Assembly (NCBI RefSeq): GCF_963678975.1
Contig: NC_089275.1
Span: forward strand, 14,167,682 to 14,231,681
From: Dysidea avara
Taxonomy: Eukaryota; Porifera; Demospongiae; Dictyoceratida; Dysideidae
DNA length: 64,000 bases
Direction: 5' to 3'
Shown here: piece after piece, positions 13,890 to 62,896 of the stretch
Layout: every line of letters begins with the position of its first letter
Numbering within the stretch: position 1 is the stretch's first letter
The notes under the pieces: model-generated
What the model saw: only the letters and a program-made list of their open reading frames with translations
Database searches by the model: none
What the model was told of the DNA's origin: nothing
Made by a program: the position numbers and the translations under genes

Positions 13890-14640
13890 AAGGTTGATTA
13901 GGGATCATAGAAAAAGTAGTGAAACAAGGGAGGTCACCTACACCTGAAGAGATACTAGTCGACATTAAATCCTCAGTCAATACCCACGACCAAGGGTGTC
14001 AGAGTAGGTGCAACCATTGAGGCCAGAGCCTCACCACTTTTTTGGTTGTAAAAATAATCAAAACTTGATGAAGTAAAAAATAAAAATAGTAACAAACTAA
14101 ACATGCAGTACATTACTTGATGACAATAGTAATGGCAACAAATAGTAGAAACGACACTTATCTAACTTGTCTTTCACCCAGAATCTTGCCAGAACAGCTT
14201 CATGTCCACTCCCTCCTTCATAGTAAGGGCCTCTAAAAAGAAATTATATTTAGTTTTGGCTTTAATTCTCTTTGTAACTACTTTCAAAACATTCCTTACA
14301 GTTTATCTCCTTATTAATGAATAAGGTTAAATAGTTAAAGAGGTGCTTTTTAGTCAGTGTCTAGTTTTATCCTAATATTGAACTCTTGTCAGATAGCTAG
14401 CTAGCACCTTGCACACTGTATTGCAGCCCAAAAGTACATGAAACTTTCTTGGGGAAACATGCCTCTAAACTAGCTGCCTTCAGGACTAACCCATACTACT
14501 TTCACTTTTACTCTAACTCTCCTGTTCACAACTGAATTAGGGATTTAATGTTCACTAGTATATCTTCAGGTGTTGCCATGCAACCTCCCTTGTTTCACTA
14601 CTTTTAATTTCTGTGATCCCTAATCAAAATTCTTATACTT
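13890..14640. mobile_element. Foldback element, first copy
   Basis: Left arm contains GATTAGGGATCATAGAAA, GTGAAACAAGGGAGG and ACCTACACCTGAAGAGATAC. The right arm at 14540-14635 holds their inverted copies (ATCTTCAGGTGTTG; CCTCCCTTGTTTCACTAC; CTGTGATCCCTAATC). A much shorter relative lies at 31505-31690. No ORF of note. Confidence 0.65.
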
Positions 14641-15625
14641 GTTTGTTTCTTTTTTGTAGCATTATTACGACTGGTGAACCCATGCATACCACATTATAAC
14701 AGAAGGAATGGTGCCTGGTTTATTGTTTTCATCTGAATGCACCCAACTCTATCATTACTGAATTAGCGAAGTGGTCATTATACTGTATGTTCATTTCAGC
14801 TACAGTATGCTACACAGTGTTGTCAATAAAGAACACTTAGAGAAGGACCTTTGCAATCAATCCAATCACAACAGAAAGCTCAAATGATTCGTAGGGAAGC
14901 CATAATCATGCAGTGCTACCACAAATTGACACTTCGCACTACCATATAGCCTAAATATTTCAAGGGGCAAATATTTTGAGGTTGAGCAATGTTGCTAAAA
15001 ATATAATTTTCGCAGATTTGCAATCACTCCCAAAATGTATTAGATTATATGGAGGTCAAAATATTTCAAGGGTAACATTTTTTATGATAACACCCAAAAC
15101 TGCAAAATCAACAAAACTTTTCCCCTCGGATTATTTAGGCTATACGGTATCAGCAATAATAAATAGGACACAAAGGAGGACACAGCTAAGTCCATGAAGC
15201 ATGTATTTTACATACTGCAGTATGCCAAAAGGCACTTGTCAGGCTGAAGTGACATCAAACAGTCAAACCCATATTCTTAGCCTTTATCTAGTTATGCTTG
15301 CCTAAAGGCATTAGTCAGTCAGTCAGTCAGTCAGTCAGTCAGTCAGTCAGTCAGTCAGTCAGTCAGTCAGTCAGTCAGTCAGTCAGTCAGTCAGTCAGTC
15401 AGTCAGTCAGTCAGTCAGTCAGTCAGTCAGTCAGTCAGTCAGTCAGTCAGGCAGTAGAAATTCCACTATAAGATTTTTAAAATTTCGTAGCAACTTTTTG
15501 GAAGCATTTCAGATTGTACTAAATGCACTTTTGGGCTTGGCTGTACTTAACCAATACTGCCAAGGAGCCATGAAGGTATTGTGAGGCTGGTTTTGATATT
15601 TTGGCCAGAAAAGTATTGACCCTTA
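14640..15625. repeat. Dispersed repeat family, copy 1, with nested insertion
   Basis: Aligns by eye with 31715-32370 and, inverted, with 60620-61370. Shared landmarks are GGGACACAAAGGAGGACAC, GTCCATGAAGCATG, ATGCCAAAAGGCA and CCAATACTGCCAAGG. This copy carries a nested MITE (about 14941-15150, ends ATATAGCCTAAATATTTC and GGATTATTTAGGCTATA) and a (CAGT)n tract that the others lack. Confidence 0.65.
15312..15450. repeat. (CAGT)n microsatellite
   Basis: About 139 bp of uninterrupted TCAG tetranucleotide, some 34 copies. Confidence 0.98.
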
Positions 15626-16020
15626 ATATACAGTACTACTTGATATCTCAGTATAATATGTATAATAGCTCTAGATGTCATGAAAAGTAATAGTATAAAT
15701 AACACAGAATTCCATGAACATATGTATGTTGCAGCGTTGATTGTTGTGACATCAATACACAGTGAAGTACAATGCAAGTTATAGAGCATGAAAATACAAT
15801 GCTACATATAATACAATGATAATAGCTATGCTGAATGCAAGCATTTAAAATCAATACAATTGCAGAATGAATAATGACAAGAAACATTTGTAGAGTTCAG
15901 TGTAAAAGCGTAACTACACCTTGCCTGCAAGGAATTTCTACAGTATGCATGCGTGTACTGTGTCAATAACAATGTTAGTATAAATGGTAACTGTTGTGCA
16001 ACAAAACATTACTTAGTTGT

Positions 16021-52003
<35,983 letters not shown>

Positions 52004-52048
52004 TTTCGAAATAGACAAGAGCATTCACGATTCACGTAGCTAGTGGGT

Positions 52049-52060
52049 CCTTTTTATAGT
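52049..52060 (-). promoter_or_regulatory. TATA box of the CAP-fibrocystin gene
   Basis: Minus-strand ACTATAAAAAGG followed by ACCCAC, about 45 nt before the chosen ATG at 52003. The paralogous gene has TATAAATAAG with GGGTCTC-type sequence at the equivalent place. No transcription start has been measured. Confidence 0.6.
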
Positions 52061-52927
52061 GCGCGTACTTTAATTTCGCGGGCGATTACGTAATACACTG
52101 ATCATCGATATCATGATAGCCTTGTATAGTTTTTGTACGTTGTAGGTGCATATATATCTGATACTGAATCCATTAACAGGTAGCTGTAGTAGATGAAGCT
52201 GTTGATGGTTTTACATCAAAGGCTAGTTTTAAATCAGGGTATAAACAAAGTGTCTGTACTGAACAACCAAAGAATTTAAAGTATCTCATCTGCAGAAAAA
52301 TCATTGCAATAAGCTGATTCAGTGTACAGGTGCATGGCCTGTCAAAATAATTATTCAGAAAAACCATATGTACTGAGAGAATAACAACACCAACAAGAAT
52401 TCTCCAGCCATTGTGTGTGTGTGCATTTGCTGTAAAAGATTGTGTTATAGGTAAGAAGAATCTCAAAATGCCTTAATACCCGTTTAACTACTATGACTTC
52501 AAATATACTCCGGGTAGTGCAAGCGGAATCTTATCTATAAACACATTTTCCAACATTTGTTATATACTTCATTACCAAGGTTCCAACTATAACCACTTAT
52601 TAATACTAAATGTAATTTATTTCTTAGGTGCAATAGTTATATATTTCTCTAGCTCAGTCACTATATACTTATAGTACTTAGTTTCTGCACGAACATTCTC
52701 CAATAGTGCCTATAATAAAATATTCACCTTGCATGCAACACCTCACACACATATGATAAGTCCTATTTAGCATGTCCCAAGTAAGATTTGTCCACTGGAA
52801 TTTATGTGTCTATCATGTACATATCACATGTTTTTTTTAGTACAATTCACACACGTAAAATACATCATTTAAGTGACAAAGGTTTCAATAGACAATGTAT
52901 GTAGCTACATATATAATATTAATATAA
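52061..52927. other. Intergenic between ankyrin gene end and CAP-fibrocystin promoter
   Basis: About 870 bp between the stop of the ankyrin gene and the TATA box of the next minus-strand gene. No ORF or repeat stands out. The two genes are in head-to-tail orientation. Confidence 0.6.
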
Positions 52928-53072
52928 TTAGCTATCAGGCCATGATGGAGGCTGAATGCCATAGTACTTGGCTGCTAAGTTTCTCTTTGGAACCTTGGCC
53001 TTGTTTGGAATCTTGGTCTTCTGGTGGCTAACTTGATGACCTTTAGGCATCCGAGGTTTCCCAAGTTTGGCA
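52928..53072 (-). CDS. Ankyrin gene last exon: basic C-terminus
   Basis: 145 nt, phase 2 start after atttcag. Encodes AKLGKPRMPKGHQVSHQKTK and ends YYGIQPPSWPDS. Very basic; I recognise no domain. Confidence 0.78.
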
Positions 53073-56000
53073 CTGAAATGAAACAATACCAAGCAATTTA
53101 AAAGTAAAATTTGAATTCTTAACATTACAAAACTTTTTATATTTTACTACTGTAGATCGGGAAATTTTTCGACAGTAAGAATATTTCGGGATTGCCTCAA
53201 CTAACGAAAATAAATTACGTGAAACATTTATGCCTATGAATATTTTATACTTGCAAAATATTGTTTTGTGGCTTGTCATAAGAACTAGTGCACTAGTTTG
53301 AATGCTGAAGAATTGAGTATGTGGTTGGAGAAAAAAGTCCTACAGGGACTTCTCTGCATGCCAGGCACACCATTGTACTAACTCTGAATAAAGAGATTGA
53401 GGCATGCTAGCTCAGCCACAGCTGCAGGGATCTGTTACAATTACATGCTCATCGTTTGACAGGTGCCGGTTTAACATCATTGTACCTAGATGAATGTTAT
53501 ATCTTAAGTGCTGCATTACGTACTTATTCCTGGTGCATGAGACTAAGGCAATAGTAGCGACAACTATGCTAGCTTCTTGTACTGACTGCAGACACAGCAT
53601 AGAGGTTAGTATCTCTACATCATTACAAGTTTGGGAAAAGGCTGCAATGGACACTGTACTTATATGGCTTCCTCATTGGAATTGTATAGTGAAAATTTTG
53701 ATAGGCCGTAAATATTATGTCAAACATTTGAACAAAAAGATTTTGAAATATTTTTAGTGGGTCTAGCAGTACTACAAATGAGGAAGATTGTGTGTAATTG
53801 CATCCATGAGTTATTAAATGTTTTTGAGGATTCAGCTCAACGTGAACATACTATAGGCTGCCCACAAAAATGTAACATAATAAATATATTTTAAAACTAA
53901 ATAACCTCGAACAACAACAAAATACCAGATGTACGGTATATACACAGAAACACATCTATTCAAACACTAAGTTACTGGGATATCTCATTAAATATACATA
54001 CCACTATTAAGTATTTTACAAAGTACTGCTGTGGCTAGATTGTTATTCATAACATAAAAGGAAGCCAAGTGTGCCATCATAGGACAATCATAAACAATTA
54101 AACCACTTAAACTCTCCAGCACTGACAAACAATCGTTCAAACACTACACAGTAGTCATAGCTTCACTGATTACATAATTCATGTGACCACAATGTTTCTA
54201 TACTCTGTTGAAAGAAAGCAAGGGAAGTCAAGCTACACCTATACTATGTAGATATCATTTCATGAAGCTAAAGAAACTAAATCATTAAAAAATATGACAG
54301 TCAATTATTATAACAAACACTTAAGATATTACACACACTACACTATATATAAAACTTGTATGATGGGAATATGTATATGAGATCTAATATAAATAACCAT
54401 GTGTAAACATATGTATCAAAAATAGACACATATGTACGCACGTAAATGAAAGGATTTATTTATATACAAATCTTCCGTACAAATTGACAGATACAGTGTA
54501 CCTTCCAGAAGATAGAGGAAAATTGAACAAGTCACTTTTAGACTTCTCCATCTGATACTCGAATTTTGTTGGCTTGCTGGCCTCAGCTTGTCTTATCTGC
54601 TGCAGTTTCTGTACACAATACTGACACTGGCTCTCCTTATTCACTGGAATGTCAATGAAATTGCACATATGTAACAAGTGACAGTATCCTGATTAAGTGC
54701 TGAAATGGAGAAAATATATCAAACATTCAAATAAGCATTTATGCCACATTTAGTATACTGTTCATACCAGCCTTCTGTATGGCATAAGGTTTTCCGTGCT
54801 TGCGAGCAACATCTAAAGGGTCCTCTCCAATGTTGTTCATTATTGAAATGTCTGCTCCATGTTCCAGCAGACACTGAAAACAACGTACATGACCATTAGC
54901 TGCTGCGAAGTGTGCTGGTGTGAACGAATCATCTGTGGGTAGAGAAATGTAGAATTACATAAAAATCTTGCAACCAATACTAAATCCCCAGCTATGTATA
55001 TCATACATATGTATGTAACACTTTCACACCTCAGATCAAAGGAGCCGCCTGGGCTACATTTCGTATGTAGCCCAGCTAGCCGGGCTACATTTCGTATGTA
55101 GCCCAGCTAGCCGGGCTACATATGAAATGTAGCCAGTCTACAACTGGGCAGTGTTTATATAGACGTTGGTGTTGAAATCGATTGTGGGGATCGATCAAAA
55201 CTCATGTGATTAGGATGCACGACTTGGATTTCGCTATGAAAACCACTCAGACAGAGAACATTTTGTTATCCTCGCCATCCTACAAGTTGAAAAATGTTGG
55301 GCTAAGGTGAAAACTAGTGCTATAGCTTATTCACCAATTGTTTCCGCACGTTTTTGAATACGGACACATCCCCATCACGAAGCTATCACTCTGTATGGAG
55401 TAACCACTCTACAAGCAAGCTTATACCTATCTAGGCCTTTAGTGAACTGCGTAGTTTTTCCATAAACGGTTCAATAGCACTGATTAAAACATTAAACTTG
55501 TGTGACAGAAATTCTTCGTGATATCTCTAGGATATGCCCATTTCTCATAACCAAACGTAACCAGAATGTACTAGCTGCTGATCCATAATCGAAAATTTTA
55601 GGTATGCATATATAATACATCCAGTGGCTGCACTCGTATTGGCTTGGGTGATTGATTGCCCTGTACAGGCTATCAGCCTAATTAAGTGTTACATATTAGC
55701 TGTAACACTGGCATTCGGGCTTTGCCTGATATGTATGCCCTCTGCCCTTGGGCCTTCAGCCCTCGGGCAGTCAGGCATACATATCAGGCAAAGCCCTCAT
55801 GCCCATATTACAACTATTACATGTATACACAAACTTCTGTATATTACAAGACTGCACTAGCTACTGTATGTATATTATCACCAAAAAATATCTTTAGCTC
55901 AAACACAGCAGCTAGCTAGTAGCTCCAAGTAACCAGAGAAGCTCTTTGAAGGCAGTGCATGATGTATGAAAATAACAGTAGTTCACAGCACACAAAGAAT

Positions 56001-59000
56001 TATTGGTATGAATTGATTTGCTGTATGCAATAAACGGTGGTTAATGGTAAACATTGCTGGTGCCACATTAGCTACAGGATGTACTGTGACGTATTGTTTA
56101 CAGTGTCCTCAGGGAGGGATGGTATGAGAACTAATTACAATAGCTATTACAGCCCACAGGCCAATAATGTGAATACCTTCACAAGTATGTACTATAATGA
56201 GCATACTTTCAGCTGTTTACATTAATTGCAGATTCGAGCTATTATGTTGTAATTCGATCTGGAGCGATTAATGCTTCAATGTAAACACACGCTGAACCAA
56301 GCCATGCAAATTCGAATGGGGCTACCTACCAGAGATGGTCCAGTTCGATTCAATGTGACTCACATCCGCATGTGAACAGTTGCTTCGAGTTAACTCTAAT
56401 AAACGGTATAAAGATATGGACAGTTGCAGCTAAAATGGCGACTGTAATGATGAAATGAAGCAACAGCAAAGTATTTAGGTGACAATATTGAAAGACAGTC
56501 TCAAGAACAATGCAAAGGCTCAAAGCAAACATGTACATGTGCAAATCAATAGTTAACTAACTACATGGAGTTGAGAGTAGTCGCCAACACCGAGGCCAAC
56601 ACTTAAGACTTTATCATGCCTACTAACCTGGCAAAATAGAGAGCACAAATCCTTTTAAACCCTATCAACAACCTTTACTTCGATGCAAATTATGATCGTG
56701 GGTTCAAGTTTTTTTACAGATTGGAGCAAGCCTGGCCTTTGTAGTATAAATGGGGCTCAAAAATCAATCTGGATTGTACTGAAGCAATCCCATCCAGAGT
56801 GATCTGGAGTATAAACGTGCAGATAGTTAACACTGTCATAAACATTGCACACACAAGGCCAGCTGCATTAACTTGCAAATGCGTAGTTGGTCTAAGAGAT
56901 CTGCATATGTAGATGATTACATACGTATACACATGGACAAACTGTTAATTTCTATGCAATTCACACTGTAGCACTGTTTAAGACTAAATATAGCTAAACC
57001 TTAATGTAGTCTGGAACCTTTAATATCATAGAGAACTGAACAACAACCATGTGATTTCTATCAAAATGACAACTTACACAAAACATTGGTCTACTTACGC
57101 ATACATGTTTATTGGATGAAAGATTTTTACCCACAGAGCAGATGAAGGAGGAAAGCAATAGCAACAGAGTAACATGTAAAAACCAAGTCACAGAATACTC
57201 TAATAGAGCAATCATTGCAGTAATAACTATGGATGTGGAATTGATCGTTTAACCCATAAAGCTGTGTAAATATACATAACTATAAACAAAGTATTATAAC
57301 TGGCAAAGCATGCTACCTATGGCTACGCAATTTACATGATTCTACTTGTGATGTAAAATAATACCTAGGGTTTTACCCTAGCACTAAAGCATGAGGCCAA
57401 AACTCTCCATGTAAACAACTTTATTTGTTAAATAAACATTTCATCCAAACCCTTTATGAAATGCTCCATAACTAGATGATGGATGCATATCAACTTGCAT
57501 TAAGATCCATTCGATTCACCATTATGGGCTTGCAAAAACAGGGCATGTGGACAAGTTACAGAATGCAAAATATTCTATTCCAGTACTGAGATACGACAGG
57601 TTTAGTGTAGTTTGTGCCCACACAAATTTCAAATCAACCCATATAACTCACATGATCAAACCCACAATCGAAGTTGTATACATGGCGAGAAGACTGAATC
57701 ACAGAAAACCCAATTATTGTTTATCACTTCAAAACAAGTGAGCCTCGGTACTTCCTCAAGTAGTCCAATAGATAGACTTTCAAATCAATGTTAGTTTTAG
57801 GATAAAGAAGTTAAGCTACCCCATGTCCACACCAAGGGCATTAAGGGTTAAACCCCACCCATTCGGTTTTTGGTCGCCATGTTTACCTGTATTGTTGTGT
57901 AAAGATGCATTCCCTAAAAGCTTGCATGACTTAACTGGCCTTGAGGGTTAACCATTAACTGCAACAGCATGGCATACATAGGCCTTGCCATAATCTGTAT
58001 GGTACATTTCATAGTAAAACACGCTAGTACTGAAGCACTCGTCAAGAAAGGTCTCATTTCTCAATTCTGGGATAACCGCCAGGCTAGTGTGCACTTATTA
58101 TGTAATAGTGCAGAGTGATTCCTTTCATAATACGTACATAGGTGAGCTTAATCATTCTGTGAGTATTGCTTGATAACAAAGAAAGTGTGCTATATATACA
58201 CATCGCTACAGTCAACAGTCGGCTGCTTTATCCTGGATGTGATGTAGATAAGACCAACTCATGTGCAACAGCGAAAATGGGACAAATTACGAAGAAGTCA
58301 GCTGCATATAGAATGGATTGGATCGCACTGTAAGTAAAATGTATACATTGGCTCTTTGAAGTATAATGGTATAAAACATCTTGTAAAGAGTTAGTTAGGA
58401 TTCCATTGTTTGCTCAGTCTGGACTTTGCTGTTCGATAACTTTGTTGCAGTTACTATTACATGTATGTAAGCAAAAACAACTGTAGAGCAGGATTTTTTT
58501 TGTAGGGAGCTGAATTACCATAATTGTGAGCTTTTCGAGGCAAATTTTTTTTTTGTGGATTGGCAGCCAACCACTACCCCCCACCCCTCAAAATTTGCAG
58601 CATGGTTAAATGTTTGCAGCATGATCAAATGGCAAGTATTATAAATGCATAAAAGATTTTCCCAGCAAGTGTACAGGATGATTAGTATGATGTGGTTTGC
58701 CAATTTGGCCAGTGGTCCCTGAGAATTTGGCTGTCAATATGTTAAAATTTAGCATATGGTGGAAGGTACACGTCTTCTGTGACACATGTCAGGGTAATTA
58801 ATAACATACCATAAACTACAGTGGTTTTCTATTGTGGTATTACGCTCTACCAGCCTGGCATTTGATCTACATGGCCATGTGAAATTGGTTTCCTTGAGAC
58901 CTTTCAGTAGACATAGATTCCACTGCACTCTCTCAGGAAGTATCTATTTCAGAATACATTGATATACCATGCGCTCGCTCATGCAAAACTAGCTACCATG

Positions 59001-62000
59001 TATTAGTTACTTTAACCACTATAACAGTAACATCACCCCTATAAGATACAGTTCTCATATCATTACAGTATACATATAGTATTGGTGCCAAGGATGCTAG
59101 TGGACTGGACCTGCTCCAATGCAAATATCCAATTATTATTTTAGGAAACACTTGTAATTGTTATCTTCAGCAAACCCACAGAAAACCATGCATTGAGAAT
59201 AATAATAACAGTATGCTTCTCTTACTGTACTTGCTATCAATGCTATGGAACACTCAATGTGTACACGATAAACAAAGCAATTCTTCCATGGTGACACACA
59301 AACAATAACACTATATACACAAACAAGCACACAATTAAAACATTAACTCCCCATAATTCTTGCTACTTTTAAGGAAGGCACAGCTTGTACGCAATTAATA
59401 GCTCCAATGAACTTAGTTCGCATACCATACATCCTACCATACGTCACAGCATTTAACCAAACATCATTAATCTACTAAATCACATAAACACACAGGTAGT
59501 TAAAATATTAACACCTAGCACACCTCCATAATTCCTGACTACCTTTAAGGAAGGCACACAATCAACAATAGCATTTGTGTAATCAGTTTTCAAATGGTGA
59601 ATATACATTTTCCAGTACTTAGGCTTGCTATAAAGGTTTGCAGGGAGGCATTTACAAAACCAAGAGTCCATAATAGAAAAATAAAACATAAGAAGCAAAG
59701 TGTACGTAAGTGGATAAAATAACGATACCCACAACACCTTCAACTAGAATCTCAGTAAATGTTAGTTTTGTTACAGAATACCTCTTTTTACAATAGTATT
59801 TTGTGCCTGTTAAAACATATCTCTGTACCAAAACTTCTTGTTTAGTGGATTTAAACATGTACGGAGAACTCCTCACTCTACATCCACCCAATACATGAAA
59901 AAATCCAAGATGATTTGTATATGTAGGCATACAGGTGACTAGAGAACGTCTCCCACAAACCTTTACAGTGGAACCTACATATTTATGTGAATACTTTAAA
60001 ATAAGGAGGATGCATGGGGGAACATGTCTAAATGCAAGTACAAACACAGCGTTAAATTTGCCTTTGATTGATATCTCTACTGGTATTGATTAGTGTTGAT
60101 AAGATGAAGTCTTTAATATGAGAACATGACAAAGGTGCTACTGTGAGTTCAAACATATTTAAATAGGGATTGCAAAACAAAAAGGAATCACCGGAGTACA
60201 TCAGCAGGGATTGTGGTTACACTGTGTAAACCTACAAATCCCTAAGTTGATTCTGCTCATATTGACGGTCTCAGCAAAAACCCACCAAGTTCAAATTTTC
60301 TTTTTATTTGCATACCTACAGTGTCCAAGGAATGGATCACCAAAGTTTCAGCTTGTTGTTGCTATAGCTATTGAATACAAGGCATGCAATTCTAGTCAGA
60401 ATATGTAAGTGCATATGATCTCCAGGAAGACTATGATGGAAGACCAACTATTTGTGTATGACATGCACGTGATCTGATGTGAATGCTTCATGGACACTTG
60501 CAACAACTGATGTGCCAGAATCAGTGTCACTGGTGGTGGAAGTACTGTACTGTTTTCTCCACACGTAAGCATGATGCAAGTATCATACAGTACGATAGTA
60601 ACTGTATAGTAGGGACCACAAAGGAGTAGGCGTGGCCCACCTAAATAATATCACCCAAAAAACAGCCTCAATTTCCTCTGACGACGATGAGGCAGTATTG
60701 GTTTGGTAAAACTAAGTTTTCAGATCAACCTGAAACACTTTCAACAAGTTGCTACAGAATTTCAAAAATAATTTATTTTACGGAATTTTCTAGTGAATGA
60801 CCGACCGATGCCTTCAGACAGGCGTAACTCGATAACGGCTAAGGCTACGGGCTTGATTTTTTCATTGTTTGACATCGCTTCGGCCCGACAGGTGCTTTTT
60901 GGCATACCGCAGTACATACAATGCATTCTTCATGGACTCACCAGTGTCCTTCTTTATGTCCCATTCATCTTTGCTGACAGCAAAGTGTCGATTTGGCGAT
61001 AGCACATGATGGCTTCCCTTCGTAACGGAAATCGTCTGTATTTGCTATGGTATTTGTCATAAGTGGCTATTTTGATATCAGAGGTGCTTTTCAAACAGTT
61101 CTTGATTCGTACTGCTGTGTAACGGGTTGAACACAGCCGACAACAAAGCATAATGGATACTTCACTTTTCAGACGATAATTGATATAACCGGGGCATGCG
61201 GCACCATTTCTTTTGGTATGCATGGATTGCAGTGGTGCTTTTCGAACAGTTCTTGATTCAAAATGCTGTGTAATGGGTTGAACAAAGCTGACAACGAAGC
61301 ATAATGGATACTCCACTTTTCAGACGATAATTGGGACGCACGGTGCCATTTCAGATGAGGTAAAATGTGGGTTCACCAGTCATATTAATTATTAACAAAA
61401 CAAAGTTAACAAACAAGTACAGTGGATCTTCACTAATCCGAACTCCAGTAATCCGAACGCTCGATAATCCGAACAGTACAAATGACTGTTTTATTAGAGT
61501 ATTTGCAAACAAATGTATGTTCTATTAGAGTAATTGAATTAGGTTTTGTATATAATCAATGGGTTCACTAATCCAAACAAATTCACTAATCTGAACAGAC
61601 TTTTGTCAACTTGAGAACAGAACTGTTCGAATTAGTGAGGATCCACTGTACACAGAAAAATTCCAAATTTTTCTGTGTACAGTATATACAGGGAAACCAC
61701 ATGTGGGTTGTCGATCAGCAAGTTCTGGTTAAGCATGAGGGTTGTTTATACAATGTGGGAAGACAATATGGCATCCACATTTTTTAAAATAATTGTGACT
61801 GGCTGCTGAATGAAACCTGGTCATTTTCACAAAATTGCTACAAAAACGTATTGGGTAAAAATATGTTGTCACAAAAAATTTACACACATTTTAATCATTT
61901 TGATACGTGGTGAGATAAAACTCAAATCAATAAAATCTTGAATTCGCCTGTTCATAGAGTGATAAAATCTTTTGATGTTTCTATAATAAAGTGCGTGAAA

Positions 62001-62896
62001 GTATGGGGGTTATGATGCAGCCGAAACAGAGTTGTCATTTCTTTGTTAAAATGGCCCTTTCCTTTGTACACACGGAGAAATATACCTTGATGGATTTGCC
62101 AGTTCATGGGGAACAGATTGAGCCAGGTCCCATATTCATAGCTTGTTTCAGTCATGAGTTATTATCAATTAATTATGCACCTGAAGTTTACATATTTGCT
62201 GTACTGTGTGGTGTTTTTGCTCCATGATTATTGTACACGAGTGGGCTATTCAGGATTGAAAAATAGAGCAGTCATGGAAGTAGTCTAACAAAGCAGTCAA
62301 GTATCTGATGATAACAAAGCATGTCTAGTGTCAACTACTAGTTGATGAAATACAGCTGTGCTCTAATATAACAACCACTTGTAGTATTCAGATAGAGGTG
62401 CACAGATCAGGCATATATATGTATGTATGCACACATACATGAAGTACATTACAGTACACTACAGCTGTACACCATCAAAGCTCGGTACGTACTGTACGGT
62501 GCTACTTGTGGTAACAGCAATAGCAAAAAACAAACTCCTCCCCCCCCCCCCCCCCCCCCCCCCCATGTGTGTAGAATATGGTAGCAATACTTTACATACT
62601 GCATTGGGGCTGATTGAGCTACCCCACAGGGGTAAAGGGCATGGATCCACAGCTGGGACTATTTTTTCTTTTCCCTTTTTCTTTCCACTTAAGTGTGATG
62701 TGAGTATAACAATAAAAAGTGTTACACCTAGTAAGCAGTATAGACATACAGTGTCTATACTACCAAACCACTTAACTGAGAGCATATACGTACGTAGTCA
62801 GACGATACACAATATTAACTCAACACACTCACCATCACACATATTAACAGGACAACCAGCTTCCAGTAGCCAATGTAGCGTCTCCAGTGCTCCATT
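52928..62896 (-). CDS. Ankyrin-repeat protein, 3' four exons (5' end beyond window)
   Basis: Joined exons: 62896-62833, 54932-54768, 54688-54502, 53072-52928 (stop TAA at 52928-52930). All are GT-AG with matching phases, giving 186 residues. The first two exons encode two ankyrin units (NGALETLHWLLEAGCPVNMC; SFTPAHFAAANGHVRCFQCL, then LEHGADISI and GEDPLDVARKHGKPYA). The last two encode a tail with a CQYC pair (ESQCQYCVQKLQQIRQAEAS), a Lys-rich stretch and the ending YYGIQPPSWPDS. Ankyrin repeats mediate protein binding; the family member is not recognised. Intron 1 of this set is about 7.9 kb. The N-terminus must lie to the right of 62896 and probably beyond 64000. Confidence 0.82.
54502..54688 (-). 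CDS. Ankyrin gene exon: Cys-pair and helical tail
   Basis: 187 nt. Acceptor taatcag, donor GGAAG|gtacac, phase 1 to phase 2. Encodes YCHLLHMCNFIDIPVNKESQ, then CQYCVQKLQQIRQAEA. The helical Lys/Gln stretch may be a short coiled coil. Using the next upstream AG would put a stop in frame, which fixes the acceptor. Confidence 0.8.
54768..54932 (-). CDS. Ankyrin gene exon: full repeat
   Basis: 165 nt, phase 1 to phase 1. Encodes SFTPAHFAAANGHVRCFQCL, LEHGADISIMNNIGEDPLD and VARKHGKPYAIQKAG. TPAHFAAANGH is the canonical TPLHxAAxxGH ankyrin signature. Confidence 0.92.
55049..55134. repeat. Tandem palindromic units GGGCTACAT...ATGTAGCCC
   Basis: Two 31-bp units of GGGCTACATTTCGTATGTAG plus CCCAGCTAGCC and a third with an inverted centre (GGGCTACATATGAAATGTAG). 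Each unit is a 9-bp stem with a TTCGT loop. Confidence 0.9.
55710..55803. repeat. 94-bp hairpin
   Basis: GGCATTCGGGCTTTGCCTGA is mirrored by TCAGGCAAAGCCCTCATGCC. The stem continues through TATGTATGCC and the GCCC/GGGC core, with a TTCA-type loop near 55755. More GC-rich than its surroundings. Confidence 0.9.
58279..58331 (+). CDS. Possible first coding exon, plus strand (weak)
   Basis: TATATATA at about 58192, then ATG at 58279 reading MGQITKKSAAYRMDWIAL and a strong donor gtaagt at about 58332. No downstream partner exon or homology was found, and it lies inside an intron of the ankyrin gene. It could be chance. Confidence 0.15.
60620..61370. repeat. Dispersed repeat family, copy 3 (inverted)
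   Basis: Read on the minus strand it matches copies 1 and 2: GCCAAAAAGCACCTGTC, GTCAGCAAAGATGAATGGGA, CCAATACTGCCTCATCGTC, GAAAGTGTTTCAGG. It also holds an internal duplication of about 130 bp (CAGTTCTTGATTC...CATAATGGATAC at 61094-61160 and 61246-61320). This copy looks the youngest, with more CpG retained. Confidence 0.65.
61420..61648. mobile_element. pogo-like MITE with TA duplication
   Basis: Left end CAGTGGATCTTCACTAATCC, right end AATTAGTGAGGATCCACTG, TA on both sides. 229 bp. Contains three AATCCGAAC motifs at the left and two copies of the CTATTAGAGTA motif inside. Confidence 0.85.
62536..62564. repeat. Poly(C) tract
   Basis: About 29 C residues. On the minus strand it reads as poly(G). 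Confidence 0.95.
62833..62896 (-). CDS. Ankyrin gene exon: NGALETLHWLL repeat
   Basis: 64 nt after acceptor ctgctcag. Reads NGALETLHWLLEAGCPVNMC and ends GATG|gtgagt, phase 0 to phase 1. A typical ankyrin helix pair (G-x-LExLxWLLExGxxVN). Confidence 0.85.

Larger units (their letters stand above)
54933..62832 (-). other. Long intron of the ankyrin gene
   Basis: About 7.9 kb between two ankyrin exons. It holds the palindromic repeats at 55049 and 55710, the dispersed repeat at 60620, the pogo-like MITE at 61420 and poly(C) at 62536. No additional ankyrin exon was recognised inside, but a short one could have been missed. Confidence 0.6.

Noticed and set aside
53412..53757. Overlapping ORFs of about 80 codons on both strands
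   Set aside because: No recognisable motif, no splice partners, and no codon pattern distinct from the surrounding intron.
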